A stretch of 64,000 bases of DNA from NCBI RefSeq assembly GCF_000175215.2, contig NC_014816.1, forward strand, positions 1,857,001 to 1,921,000, written 5' to 3'. Source of the DNA: Asticcacaulis excentricus CB 48. GTDB lineage: Bacteria > Pseudomonadota > Alphaproteobacteria > Caulobacterales > Caulobacteraceae. Each line of letters begins with the position of its first letter. Position 1 is the first letter of the stretch. Below are positions 35,484 to 44,661 of this stretch, one piece after another. The translations under genes were made by a program, and so were the position numbers. A model generated the notes under the pieces. The model did no database searches and was not told the DNA's origin. It was given only the letters and a program-made list of their open reading frames with translations.

Positions 35484-35882
35484 ATGACCCTCATTCTCAA
35501 CATTCTGTGGTTCATCTTCGGTGGCTTTGCAGCCGGTCTAGCCTGGTGTCTGGGCGGCTGCGTGCTGGCAATCACCATTGTAGGCCTGCCATGGGCCGGG
35601 GCGGCCTTTCGCATCGCTGGTTTCAGCTTTTTTCCGTTTGGAAAGGCTATTGCCGACCGGGACCTCACGACCGGTCAGAGCGATCTGGGTACGGGGGGCA
35701 TGGGCGCGCTTATGAACATTGTGTGGATTCTTCTGGGCGGCTGGTACATCGCGCTAGGTCATCTGGTTCTGGCGCTGGCTCAGGCGATAACCATCATCGG
35801 CATCCCGTTTGCCCTCAAAAATGTGCAACTGGCGTGGCTGGCGCTGGCCCCCGTCGGCAAGATCGTCATTGAAAAGCCCTGA
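35484..35882 (+). CDS. YccF-family inner-membrane protein
   Basis: 132 residues made of two repeats of the YccF domain. Each has a helix beginning LNILWFIFGGFAAGLAWCLGG or MNIVWILLGGWYIALGHLV, then IVGLPWAGAAFRIAGFSFFPFG or IIGIPFALKNVQLAWLALAPVG. The function is unknown, with conserved Gly/Pro positions suggesting a tightly packed membrane protein. The AT-rich region 35272-35483 upstream has no ORF of note and is presumably its promoter. Confidence 0.88.
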   Translation: MTLILNILWFIFGGFAAGLAWCLGGCVLAITIVGLPWAGAAFRIAGFSFFPFGKAIADRDLTTGQSDLGTGGMGALMNIVWILLGGWYIALGHLVLALAQAITIIGIPFALKNVQLAWLALAPVGKIVIEKP

Positions 35883-35925
35883 TCCCCTCCTTTAGATACT
35901 CCGATAACCTGTTCCGGAGAGTCAG

Positions 35926-36936
35926 ATGGATTTGGATCGACGCACCCTGATGACCAGCGGGCTGGGCTTCGGAATGGCCGCCACCTCCGGTGCCCTTGCC
36001 CAAGCGCCCGGCGTCGGCACAGAACTTAAGGACCTGCGCGGCACAACCCTGCCGCCAGAAACGACCGAATATGTCGATCTGTGGCCGACGGGTCCGGCGG
36101 GTTTGCTCAAGAGCGAACTCAGCGAAGTCGTCAAAACCGCCCCCACGCCGCCCCCACGCCGGCTGGTCAACGGCGTTATCCGCCCGCGTCTGGCCGTCTA
36201 TCGGCCACAAAAGCCGAACGGCGGCGCGCTGCTGGTCATTCCGGGCGGCGGCTACACCTATATCTCAGTCGATAACGAAGGCCACAATGTCGGGCGCGTA
36301 TTTTCGGCGCAGGGCCTGACCGTCTTTGTCCTTTACTATCGCCTGCCAGCCGAAGGCTGGGCGCAAGCGTCGGATGTGCCCTTGATGGACGCCCAGCGTG
36401 CCATGCGCCTGATCAAGGCGCGCGCCAAAGACTTTCAGATCGATCCGGCTCGCGTCGGTGTGATGGGGTTCAGCGCCGGGGGGCACCTATGCGCTTCACT
36501 GGCTACCGGCTATGGCGCACCCGTCTACGGGGCTGTCGATGCGATAGACGCGCAGGATGCCCGCCCCTACCTGTGCGCGCCGATCTATGCGGTTATCTCG
36601 ATGAAGCCCGGCCTGACCCACGCGGGGTCACGCAGCAACCTCGTTGGGGCAAATGCCAGCGAGGAGATCACCGCCCGCTATTCGACGGAAAACCACGTCA
36701 CACCGCAGACACCCCCGGCCTTTCTGCTGCACGCCGAGGACGACGGAGCCGTGCCGGTAGAAAACACCCTGGCCTTTCGCGCGGCGCTTAAAGCGGCTGG
36801 GGTCAATGTCGAAACTCACCTTTACCCGAAGGGCGGGCATGGCTTCGGCATCCTGTCGCCCGCTGTGCCATGGAGCGATTTGTTCCTGCATTTTGCGCGG
36901 CAACAGGGCCTGTATAGCCAGACAAATGCCTTGTAA
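35926..36936 (+). CDS. Tat-exported alpha/beta-hydrolase esterase
   Basis: 336 residues. The N-terminus (DRRTLMTSGLGFGMAATSGA, twin Arg) suggests Tat export. The hydrolase fold has the oxyanion loop VIPGGGYTYISVDNEG, the nucleophile elbow GVMGFSAGGHLCASLA, the Asp in FLLHAEDDGAVPV and the catalytic His in PKGGHGFGI. It is of the acetyl-xylan or carbohydrate esterase type that removes acetyl groups from glycans. AGTCAG before ATG 35926 is a weak ribosome site, and GGAG lies about 10 nt upstream. Confidence 0.85.
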   Translation: MDLDRRTLMTSGLGFGMAATSGALAQAPGVGTELKDLRGTTLPPETTEYVDLWPTGPAGLLKSELSEVVKTAPTPPPRRLVNGVIRPRLAVYRPQKPNGGALLVIPGGGYTYISVDNEGHNVGRVFSAQGLTVFVLYYRLPAEGWAQASDVPLMDAQRAMRLIKARAKDFQIDPARVGVMGFSAGGHLCASLATGYGAPVYGAVDAIDAQDARPYLCAPIYAVISMKPGLTHAGSRSNLVGANASEEITARYSTENHVTPQTPPAFLLHAEDDGAVPVENTLAFRAALKAAGVNVETHLYPKGGHGFGILSPAVPWSDLFLHFARQQGLYSQTNAL

Positions 36937-37068
36937 AACATTCGAAACTTACCCCCAGGTCAACTGTAACCTTGTTAAATACTTTTCATGACTCAGGTTT
37001 AATTTGACCCGGATCGCCCGTTGCGAGATGTGTGTTGAGGCAGGGTCCGGCTTATCGGACCTCTGCAG

Positions 37069-38022
37069 ATGTTGGAAACCCTGTTGATGCGCGTACTGGC
37101 CTGCACATCCCTGACCCTGCTGCTGCCTCTGGCCTATCCTGAGATGGCGCTGGCCGCTGAAAACCGAATCGAGCTGCAAAATCTGGCCGCCCGCGTGGTA
37201 GTGGTGACGCAGGCGCGTCAGGACATCGATGTGCGCGTGAAGGCCGGCCCCCGCAACATGCCTCAGATTACGCTGCGCCGTCAGGGTGACCGCGTCATCG
37301 TCAACGGCAATGTCAGTGGTCGGGATCAGTCGTGCGGTAGTGGCGGCGCAAGCCTGTTCGCATTCAATATCGGCGACCGCGGCGTCACCACGGTGAAGGT
37401 GGCCGGAATGGGGCAACTTAACCTGTCTGACCTACCGACCGTCTATGTCTATGGTCCGCAGGATATGGAGATCGTCAGCAAGGGCGCGGTCTATGGCAAT
37501 GTATCTGAGGCCGGCAGCCTGAAACTCAGCGTGCAAGGTTGCGGTGACTGGAACGTCGGTCCCGTCCGCGGCGCACTGACCCTGATCAATAGCGGCTCAG
37601 GCGACACCCATGCCGCCAGTGGCGGCGACAGCGAAGTCGTTAGTACTGGGTCCGGCGATGTGCATATCGGCGGCGTGCGTTCGCTCAAACTGTCGCAGTC
37701 CGGTTCCGGCGATGTCAGCGTCGGCTCGGTCAGCGGCACCTTGTCGGCGGCTAGCGCCGGGTCGGGCGATATCAGCATCGGTGCGGTTAGCGGCCCAGTC
37801 GAAATCAGTATGGCCGGGTCCGGTGACGTGGTAGTGGCCAAGGGCCGCAGCCCGACGCTTAAAATCGCCGTGATGGGGTCAGGCGACGTGCATTTTGGTG
37901 GCGAAGCGAAGATGGTTGAAGCCGCCGTGGTCGGCTCGGGCGACGTTTTTGTCGCGCGCGCCACCGGTACGGTTCAAAAGAAAGTGCTCGGGTCAGGCGA
38001 CATCAATATCGGCGGTCAGTAA
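37069..38022 (+). CDS. Exported DUF2807 beta-helix protein with SGSGD repeats
   Basis: 317 residues. An alternative ATG lies at 37087, just before the hydrophobic signal segment RVLACTSLTLLLPLAYPEMALAA. After an N-terminal part with VVVVTQARQDIDVRVKAG, the second half repeats a unit of 18-20 residues around the motif GSGD: eight GSGD turns can be counted between residues about 185 and 315. The family is the 'head GIN' autotransporter-adhesin-like DUF2807, a right-handed beta-helix or beta-solenoid. It is probably envelope-exposed; the ligand is unknown. Confidence 0.85.
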   Translation: MLETLLMRVLACTSLTLLLPLAYPEMALAAENRIELQNLAARVVVVTQARQDIDVRVKAGPRNMPQITLRRQGDRVIVNGNVSGRDQSCGSGGASLFAFNIGDRGVTTVKVAGMGQLNLSDLPTVYVYGPQDMEIVSKGAVYGNVSEAGSLKLSVQGCGDWNVGPVRGALTLINSGSGDTHAASGGDSEVVSTGSGDVHIGGVRSLKLSQSGSGDVSVGSVSGTLSAASAGSGDISIGAVSGPVEISMAGSGDVVVAKGRSPTLKIAVMGSGDVHFGGEAKMVEAAVVGSGDVFVARATGTVQKKVLGSGDINIGGQ

Positions 38023-38037
38023 TCAACCCGCTGCGAA

Positions 38038-39033
38038 TCAGCTGAAATCGTCCGCATCGCGAAGACGCCGCCGCAGGACGGCACGCAAAACCGAGATGCC
38101 CACAATCAAAGGCGCCAATGCCAGAACATAGGCCTTGCGCCACAGGCTGTCGGCGCGCTTGCGGAAATAATAGACGAGCCCCAGCCCCTTGTTCATCTCG
38201 ACAAATACCGGGTCCACGCGCGACGTATGGCCTTCGTGGATGACCTCGGCAGTCGGATGGAACAGCACCGCGCCGCCCTTTTTTCGGATGCGCCAGCACA
38301 GGTCCACGTCTTCGACGTGCAGGAAGAAGCGCGTGTCAAAGCCACCGACTGACAGGAAGTCGGCGCGCGAAATGCAGAAGCAGGCCCCTGACACCGCCGC
38401 CACCGGTGCCGGGCTTTCCGGCAGGGGCTCATGCTCACGGTGAATTTCGTAGGCGCAGAGGAAGGGTAAGTATTTCGACAGGCGCATCAATGAGACCAGA
38501 GTCGTCACAGGCGTGACTTCTCCGCGCCGTGACCCACGTTGTTCAGTGCCGTCTGGATTAAGGACACGGGCCCCGACCAAGCACGGGCGGGGTGTCTTGA
38601 GTGCCGTATCGACCAGCGCCTCGACCGCGCCATCGCACAGTATGGCATCGGGATTGAGAAAAACGACCCACGGCTGCGTGGCCAGTTGGGCCCCCATATT
38701 GGCCGCGCGGGCAAATCCAATATTGCCGTGCCCCTGCACTAGCAGGACCCGCTCATAGGCGTCGTCGATCTCACGCAGCAACTCAATGGTTCGCTCAGAC
38801 GAGCCGTTGTCGATCAGGATCAGTTGCTTCACCGCCGTCTCGGCCAGAACCCGTTCGATCGAGTCGAACAGGATACGGCCGGAGTGATAGGCGATGATGA
38901 CGACCGTTACACCGCGCGTGTCCCGAGTGGGCAGGACGATGTCTGTGCCAGGGACCAGACTTTCGGCCTCACCCGCCGCCAGCCTTTGGGCCTTGAGCAG
39001 ATCTCGGATCGTGGGCGGGAGGGTACGTTTCAT
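38038..39033 (-). CDS. GT2 glycosyltransferase, rhamnosyltransferase-like
   Basis: 331 residues. After about 35 residues the GT-A fold begins with GVTVVIIAYHSGRILFDSIE, then IDNGSSERTIELL, NIGFARAANMGAQLAT, the DxD-like FLNPDAILCDGAVEALV and the acceptor motif GFDTRFFLHVEDVDLCWRIRKKG. A C-terminal hydrophobic stretch (YVLALAPLIVGISVLRAVL) anchors it. Family members add rhamnose or similar sugars to cell-surface polysaccharide. The downstream gene is thrS, unrelated. Confidence 0.88.
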   Translation of the reverse strand: MKRTLPPTIRDLLKAQRLAAGEAESLVPGTDIVLPTRDTRGVTVVIIAYHSGRILFDSIERVLAETAVKQLILIDNGSSERTIELLREIDDAYERVLLVQGHGNIGFARAANMGAQLATQPWVVFLNPDAILCDGAVEALVDTALKTPRPCLVGARVLNPDGTEQRGSRRGEVTPVTTLVSLMRLSKYLPFLCAYEIHREHEPLPESPAPVAAVSGACFCISRADFLSVGGFDTRFFLHVEDVDLCWRIRKKGGAVLFHPTAEVIHEGHTSRVDPVFVEMNKGLGLVYYFRKRADSLWRKAYVLALAPLIVGISVLRAVLRRRLRDADDFS

Positions 39034-39050
39034 ACGGCGGCTTTAAAAAC

Positions 39051-40973
39051 TTATTTCAAATCAGGCGGCAGGCTTTCGGTACGCAACTGTTCAGCGGCAC
39101 TATCGACCGACAAAACGGTCTGCCCTTCCTGACCCAAATAACGCAGGGCCACTTCACCGGTTTCGGCTTCTTTGCGGCCGACCACTGCGATCACCGGCAC
39201 CTTGGCCAGCGAATGCTCGCGGATTTTATAGTTAATCTTCTCATTGCGAAGGTCCGTGTCAACCCTGAGTCCAACTGAACGCAATTTTGACGCAACCTGT
39301 TGCGCGTAATCATTAGCATCAGACGTAATCGGCGCAACTACCACTTGTATGGGAGCCAGCCATAGCGGGAACTTGCCCCCGTAATTTTCGATAATTATGC
39401 CGATAAAGCGCTCGAAAGATCCCAGAATCGCGCGGTGTAGCATCACCGGACGCTGACGCGACCCGTCTTCGGCGACGTATTCAGCCCCCAGACGCTCCGG
39501 CAGCACGTAGTCGAGCTGGATCGTGCCGCAGGTCCAGGTGCGGCCGATGGCGTCGCGCACAATAAAGTCGAGCTTCGGCGCATAAAAGGCCCCGTCGCCT
39601 TCGGCAATGACAGGCTCCACACCCGCGGCGCGAGCGGCCTCGGCCATCTGCGCCTCAGCCTTGTCCCAAAATTCGTCAGACCCGGCGCGCACCTCCGGAC
39701 GGGTGGCCAGCGCGATATGTTCGGCCTGCATCCCTAGATCGGCGTGCACCTGACGGCAAAGGGTGATGAACTTTGTAGTTTCCTCGACGATCTGGTCTTC
39801 GCGGCAGAAGATATGCGCGTCGTCCTGCGTGAATCCGCGCACGCGCATCAGGCCGTGCAGCGAGCCCGACGGCTCATAACGGTGGCAGGCCCCGAATTCA
39901 GCCATGCGGATCGGTAGTTCCTTATAGGAACGTAGACCCACCTTGAAGATCTGCACGTGGCCGGGGCAGTTCATCGGTTTCAGGCTGAGGGTTTCACCTT
40001 CGACTGTCTCACAGACGAACATGTTGGGGCGGTACTTGTCCCAGTGCCCCGACTTTTCCCAGAAGGTGCGGTCGAGCACCTGCGGCGTCTTAACTTCAAC
40101 ATAGCCCGCGGCATCGAGACGCCGGCGCATGTAGGCCTCCAACGTCCGCCACAGCGTCCAGCCGTGCGGGTGCCAAAATACCATCCCGCGCCCCTCTTCC
40201 TGCATGTGGAAGAGGTTCATCTGACGGCCCAGCTTGCGGTGGTCGCGCTTTTCGGCCTCTTCGAGGCGCGTGATGTAGGCCTGAAGGTCCTCTTCGGACG
40301 TCCAGGCCGTACCATAGATTCGCTGTAGCTGCGCATTATTGTGGTCGCCGCGCCAATAGGCTCCGGCGAGCTTGGTAAGCTTGAAGGCCTTGCCGATAAA
40401 TTTCGATGACGGGAAGTGCGGACCGCGGCACAGGTCCTTCCAGCTGTCGCCGTGGCGATAGACAGTGATAGTCTCCGTGCCGGGCAGGTCGCGGATGATT
40501 TCGGCCTTATAATGTTCGCCGATCTCTTCAAAATGCTGGATGGCCGCATCGCGCTCCCACACTTCGCGCACGATCTTATCGTCGCGGTCAACCAACTCCT
40601 TCATCTTCTTTTCGATCTTGGGGAGGTCGTCGAGGCTGAATGGCTCATCGCGCGCAAAGTCGTAGTAGAAGCCGTCTTCGATGGCCGGGCCGATGGTGAC
40701 CTGCGTGCCGGGGAACAGCTCCTGTACCGCCTGCGCCAAAAGGTGAGCGGTATCGTGGCGGATAACCTCCAGCAGGGCCGGGTCTTCGCGTGTCAGGATT
40801 TCGATGGCGGCGCTGCTCTCGATGGGGCGGTCGAGATCGTAAAGGTCTCCGTTGAGGCGGAGCATCGCCGCCTTTTTGGCGAGAGACTTCGACAGACCCT
40901 CCGCTATGCTGCGTCCGGTTACGCCTGACTCATAGGAACGAACGGCGCCGTCGGGAAAGGTTAGGTCAATCAT
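39051..40973 (-). CDS. thrS: Threonyl-tRNA synthetase
   Basis: 640-residue class II synthetase charging tRNA-Thr. The N-terminal TGS domain (MIDLTFPDGAVRSY, beginning at ATG 40973), the editing domain with RHDTAHLLAQAVQELFP, the catalytic core with MNCPGHVQIFK, RMAEFGACHRYEPSGSLHGLMRVRGFTQDDAHIFC and HRAILGSFERFIGIIIENY, and the anticodon-binding C-terminal domain are all present. The zinc ligand Cys is in the NCPGH motif. The frame extends four codons further upstream to 40985. Confidence 0.97.
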   Translation of the reverse strand: MIDLTFPDGAVRSYESGVTGRSIAEGLSKSLAKKAAMLRLNGDLYDLDRPIESSAAIEILTREDPALLEVIRHDTAHLLAQAVQELFPGTQVTIGPAIEDGFYYDFARDEPFSLDDLPKIEKKMKELVDRDDKIVREVWERDAAIQHFEEIGEHYKAEIIRDLPGTETITVYRHGDSWKDLCRGPHFPSSKFIGKAFKLTKLAGAYWRGDHNNAQLQRIYGTAWTSEEDLQAYITRLEEAEKRDHRKLGRQMNLFHMQEEGRGMVFWHPHGWTLWRTLEAYMRRRLDAAGYVEVKTPQVLDRTFWEKSGHWDKYRPNMFVCETVEGETLSLKPMNCPGHVQIFKVGLRSYKELPIRMAEFGACHRYEPSGSLHGLMRVRGFTQDDAHIFCREDQIVEETTKFITLCRQVHADLGMQAEHIALATRPEVRAGSDEFWDKAEAQMAEAARAAGVEPVIAEGDGAFYAPKLDFIVRDAIGRTWTCGTIQLDYVLPERLGAEYVAEDGSRQRPVMLHRAILGSFERFIGIIIENYGGKFPLWLAPIQVVVAPITSDANDYAQQVASKLRSVGLRVDTDLRNEKINYKIREHSLAKVPVIAVVGRKEAETGEVALRYLGQEGQTVLSVDSAAEQLRTESLPPDLK

Positions 40974-41050
40974 GTCTTCTCTCACTCTGTGTCCAGTCCA
41001 TACGACAGACCAGGACGGTTAAGCCGCGCCCCTACGACAGGCGACGGCAG

Positions 41051-41290
41051 TCAGTTTTTATCGTCTTTTAGCGGCACCGGATCGTACCCGTGGCCCCCGC
41101 CAGGACGGCACCGGCAGATACGCTTAAATCCCAACCATGACCCTTTTATAGGGCCATGCACGATCAGGGCTTCGGCGGTAAATTCCGAACAGGTCGGCGC
41201 AAAGCGGCAGCCCTGCCCAATCAGGGGCGAAAGGCTGAGCTTGTAGGCCCTGAGCCCCATTCTCACGGCCTTGGCATAGAGACGCCCCAT
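41051..41290 (-). CDS. yidD: Membrane protein insertion efficiency factor YidD
   Basis: 79 residues. The family core is complete: LRAYKLSLSPLIGQGCRFAPTCSEFTAEALIVHG, then GSWLGFKRICRCRPGGGHGYDPVP. YidD is a small membrane-associated protein that helps YidC/Sec insertion of inner-membrane proteins. It lies 78 bp before thrS in the same direction. On the other side, separated by a plus-strand lipoprotein gene, is a NifU-like gene. Confidence 0.95.
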   Translation of the reverse strand: MGRLYAKAVRMGLRAYKLSLSPLIGQGCRFAPTCSEFTAEALIVHGPIKGSWLGFKRICRCRPGGGHGYDPVPLKDDKN

Positions 41291-41439
41291 GCGGCAATAC
41301 CTTTTTGGCGAAAAGTATCAACTGTTTCCGATATTTTGCTCTGAATAGCAATGGCGACTGCAACGCCATCACACAACAATCACTTGACGATCACGAATTC
41401 GTGATAAATCTTCGCTCCACTCTAAGAGGAGATGCGGGG

Positions 41440-42138
41440 ATGAAAACACTACTGCCATTGCTGGCTGTAATCCTTGGGTTGGGACTGGGCGCGTGCACCA
41501 AACCTGGAGAGGAGGCGGCCGTGTCGATGGGCGACGCCGTAGTCGGTCCGGACATGGACAAAACAGGCCCTTTCGAAAATTTCGAACGCCTGACCCTTGC
41601 CGCAGTGCCAACTGAAGACACGCCTCCCGATTCCAAACTCATGCGTATAGAAGTGAAAAAGGGCTCAGGCGAGGACATTGCTACCCTTTACAACCTTCTA
41701 TCCGATCATAAGCCTTATCTCGCAGGCGTGACCTACCATCCCTTCACGCCCGTTGTCGCCGAAACCAATGCAGATCGAAAAGACTACTGGATCGTTGGTC
41801 TGAACCTTTCGCGCACCCCCGACCGGTCGGTCTATTCAATCCTGCGTTTTCCGCATGGCTCGGCCTTTACGCGAGGGCAAACCGTGCAGGTCGAATACCT
41901 GAATTTGGGCTGTTTCGATTTGTCGATAGCGCGCACGCCCGTATCCGCTTACGATCCAGCAAACGCTGAACCGACCTTCGAACCGGAATTTGCGGCGGAA
42001 GCTGATCAATGCGAATTCAACAGCCTGACCGAGGCCTACGCGGTCACGCCCTTGGTGCTGCGCAAGTACGATCAAATAAAGCACTTTCCGGACGCGCCTA
42101 AGCCTAACTGGCTCCCGCTGACTGTGACGGTTGAGTGA
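41440..42138 (+). CDS. Lipoprotein of unknown function
   Basis: 232 residues from ATG 41440, fixed by AGAGGAG upstream. The signal KTLLPLLAVILGLGLGAC has a lipobox (LGAC), so the N-terminal Cys of the mature protein is lipidated. The body has WIVGLNLSRTPDRSVYS and YLNLGCFDLSIARTPVSAYDPAN, without motifs I can assign. It lies opposite to its neighbours and ends two bases before the NifU-like gene stop. Confidence 0.8.
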   Translation: MKTLLPLLAVILGLGLGACTKPGEEAAVSMGDAVVGPDMDKTGPFENFERLTLAAVPTEDTPPDSKLMRIEVKKGSGEDIATLYNLLSDHKPYLAGVTYHPFTPVVAETNADRKDYWIVGLNLSRTPDRSVYSILRFPHGSAFTRGQTVQVEYLNLGCFDLSIARTPVSAYDPANAEPTFEPEFAAEADQCEFNSLTEAYAVTPLVLRKYDQIKHFPDAPKPNWLPLTVTVE

Positions 42139-42140
42139 TC

Positions 42141-42563
42141 TCAGCCCGCCCTTCCCGCCGCCTCAACGGTGGCCTCTAGCGCCAGTAGGGTAGAGGCGTG
42201 GCGTGCCGGAAAGTCCTTCACCGATTGGAGGATGGCGAAATCGGCAAAGCGCTCAGGATAGTCAAACGCGCCGCCTTTGAGCATGGCCTTCATCGCATCG
42301 CGCGCGGCGATGACCTCGACGACCGGTGCCTCGATGACGCTTTGGCTCAATATGGCGGCGGCGGCCTGACCCAGGGCGCAGGCTTCGACCTCCTGCGCAA
42401 AGTCGGTGATCACGCCGTCCGCGAGTTTGACCTCTACATGGATGGTCGAACCGCACAGCTTGGCGGTGCGGTCAGCCGCTCCATCCGGGGCCTTCAGTCG
42501 CCCGACGTGGTCGAGCTGAGCTGTGCGGCGCAGAATTTCACGGGAATAAAGCTCGTCGATCAT
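42141..42563 (-). CDS. NifU/SufU-like iron-sulfur scaffold protein
   Basis: 140 residues from ATG 42563. The cluster-binding positions read TAKLCGSTIHVEVKLADG and EVEACALGQAAAAILSQS, two of the three Cys of SufU/IscU. The third position is not Cys (RHASTLLALEA), as in the alphaproteobacterial group of this family. It probably supports Fe-S cluster assembly or transfer. It follows the SRPBCC and cysS genes on the minus strand, 46 bp after the SRPBCC stop. The frame is also open from 42587. Confidence 0.85.
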   Translation of the reverse strand: MIDELYSREILRRTAQLDHVGRLKAPDGAADRTAKLCGSTIHVEVKLADGVITDFAQEVEACALGQAAAAILSQSVIEAPVVEVIAARDAMKAMLKGGAFDYPERFADFAILQSVKDFPARHASTLLALEATVEAAGRAG

Positions 42564-42609
42564 TTTGCCAACCTCCCTCTCCCCCACTGCACAGAGGAGA
42601 GATAAGACT

Positions 42610-43047
42610 TTATATCGTCCCTTCGGCTTTCGCCTTCAAGGCTTCGGCGAATTTGGCAAAGCCTTCGCGCAGATATGAGCGGTATTTCTTCCCCTCACGC
42701 TCTGACAGGAAACCCGAAAACTGCGCCCCAATGGCGAAGTCGCACGCCGTGTCAGACAAAATGTTCAGTTCATAGAAGCGGATCAACGAGCCTTCGTAAA
42801 ACTTCTTCGGCACGCCAATATGGATGTGCGACAGCGGCGACCAGTCCGACACGAACCCATGGATTTCCCAGTCCCCCAGCCCTTCATAATGCTCCATGAA
42901 GCGCACAGGTGCGCCAAAACCAAGCTTACCTTTAGCTTCCTTATGGATGGGCGACCACTCCACCCAGCCTTCGATATCCTGAAGAATTTCATAGACCGTA
43001 TCGACTGGGGTCTGGATGCCGATACGTTTTTCCACCTTTATCGCCAT
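42610..43047 (-). CDS. SRPBCC (START-like) domain protein
   Basis: 145 residues. The fold is clear: VEKRIGIQTPVDTVYEILQDIEGWVEWSP, FGAPVRFMEHYEGLGDWEIHG, then the C-terminal helix SYLREGFAKFAEALKAKAEG. These proteins bind hydrophobic ligands or act as cyclases; no ligand can be assigned. It starts 3 bp after the cysS stop and is probably cotranscribed with it. Confidence 0.85.
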   Translation of the reverse strand: MAIKVEKRIGIQTPVDTVYEILQDIEGWVEWSPIHKEAKGKLGFGAPVRFMEHYEGLGDWEIHGFVSDWSPLSHIHIGVPKKFYEGSLIRFYELNILSDTACDFAIGAQFSGFLSEREGKKYRSYLREGFAKFAEALKAKAEGTI

Positions 43048-43050
43048 GTT

Positions 43051-44442
43051 TTAAGCCTTCAGTTTCCAGGTGGCCCCTTCCGGGCCGTCCATGACCTCTA
43101 CGTTCAGCGCGGTCAGTTCGTTGCGGATACGATCAGCTTCGGCCCAGTTTTTTTCGGCCCGCGCGGTTTTGCGCGCTATTAAAAGGGTCTCGACCTTCGC
43201 CGACAGGTCGTCATCGGCCCCGCCCTTGAACCAGCTTTCGGCCTCCTGTTGCAGTATACCCATCAGCGCACCCGCCGCGAGTAGCTGCGCTTTGGCCAGC
43301 GGCTTCTCTGACTGGGAAGCCTTTTCCAACGCACTTGCCAGTGCCGACAGTTCAGCCAGCACGCGCGGCGTGGAAAGATCATCACATAGGGCATCGATCA
43401 CTGCTTCCGGAACCGCCGTTTCGACCACGGGCACGTTAGCGGCCTTGCGCAGGGCCTCGTAAAGCCCGTCTAGACGCTTGCGCGTCTGCACCAGCAGATC
43501 ACTATTCCAGTCCAGTGGCGCTCGGTAGTGGGCCGACAACAGAGCCAGGCGTATCACCTCGCCCGGGAATTCCTTGATCAGGTCGTGCACCAGCAACACA
43601 TTGCCAAGCGACTTGGACATCTTTTCGGCATCCATGGTCAGGAAGCCGTTGTGCATCCAGTAGCGGGCGTAGCTCTCTTCTTGATGGCTATGGCCGTGTT
43701 GCGCGCAAACGCCCTGCGCAATCTCGTTTTCGTGGTGCGGGAAGATCAGGTCGTGCCCGCCGCCGTGAATGTCAATAGGCAGGCCCAGATTGGCCTCGAT
43801 CATGGCCGAGCACTCGATATGCCAGCCCGGACGTCCCTCGCCCCACGGCGACGGCCATTTCGGCTCACCAGGCTTGGACGGCTTCCACAGCACAAAGTCC
43901 TGTGGGTTCTTCTTATAGGGCGCCACCTCGACGCGTGCCCCAGCGATCATGTCGTCCAGCGAGCGGTTGGAAAGCGCCCCGTAAGCCCTGTAACTTTCGA
44001 CGTCGAACAGCACATGGCCTTCGGCCGCATAGGCGTGGCCGTTGCGGATTAGAGCGGCAATCTGCGCAACGATGGCGCTCATATTCTGCGTTACGCGCGG
44101 CTGGATCGTCGGCTCCAGGGCGTTGAGCGCCCGCATGTCGGCATTATAAATGTCGGCAAATTTCGAAGTGATGACATCAATATCAACCCCTTCGGCCATG
44201 GCCTTCTGGTTGATCTTGTCATCGACATCAGTGATGTTACGGGCGTAGATGACCGCCTCTTCGCCGTAGATATAACGCAGCAGACGGAAGAGAACGTCGA
44301 AAACAACGACTGGGCGCGCATTGCCGATATGGGCGTAGTTATAAACCGTCGGTCCACAAACATACATCGTCACGCGCTGTGGGTTTTTCGGCACAAAGTC
44401 CACCTTGTGGCGTTTGAGCGTGTCGCTGAGTCGCAGTTTCAT
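43051..44442 (-). CDS. cysS: Cysteinyl-tRNA synthetase
   Basis: 463 residues, class I. The N-terminal motif is MYVCGPTVYNYAHIGNARPVVVFDVLFR (Cys zinc ligand and HIGN), zinc ligands continue at GWHIECSAM and HGGGHDLIFPHHENEIAQ, and the KMSKS loop is EKMSKSLGNVLLVHDL. The C-terminal helical bundle includes RKTARAEKNWAEADRIRNEL. The start is ATG 44442; the frame stays open to 45342 through the antisense of folE, which is not coding. A divergent folE begins 220 bp away. Confidence 0.97.
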   Translation of the reverse strand: MKLRLSDTLKRHKVDFVPKNPQRVTMYVCGPTVYNYAHIGNARPVVVFDVLFRLLRYIYGEEAVIYARNITDVDDKINQKAMAEGVDIDVITSKFADIYNADMRALNALEPTIQPRVTQNMSAIVAQIAALIRNGHAYAAEGHVLFDVESYRAYGALSNRSLDDMIAGARVEVAPYKKNPQDFVLWKPSKPGEPKWPSPWGEGRPGWHIECSAMIEANLGLPIDIHGGGHDLIFPHHENEIAQGVCAQHGHSHQEESYARYWMHNGFLTMDAEKMSKSLGNVLLVHDLIKEFPGEVIRLALLSAHYRAPLDWNSDLLVQTRKRLDGLYEALRKAANVPVVETAVPEAVIDALCDDLSTPRVLAELSALASALEKASQSEKPLAKAQLLAAGALMGILQQEAESWFKGGADDDLSAKVETLLIARKTARAEKNWAEADRIRNELTALNVEVMDGPEGATWKLKA

Positions 44443-44613
44443 GACGATTTCTGTTGAACTCCGTGAAGTTTGCCCCATATAGACGCGGCAAGGGTTGGCT
44501 TCCAAGCGATTATATCGCTGGCAATCCAATTCCTGCGCAGGATCGTAAACCGCCTGCAAACTTTCAAGGGGTCTTATGTTAGTGACCCCGGCAGAGGGAT
44601 GCCACGCGTCATT

Positions 44614-44631
44614 CCGGGACCGTCGTCCCGG
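44614..44631. repeat. Perfect hairpin between cysS and folE
   Basis: CCGGGAC (44614-44620) and GTCCCGG (44625-44631) form a perfect 7-bp stem with a CGTC loop. It is flanked by GGGGTC/GACCCC at 44569-44588. It lies in the untranslated leader of folE, 31 bp before the start at 44662. No T-run follows, so it is not a simple terminator. Confidence 0.5.
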
Positions 44632-44661
44632 CGCCACTCGGCCCTCCGGAGATATAAAAGT

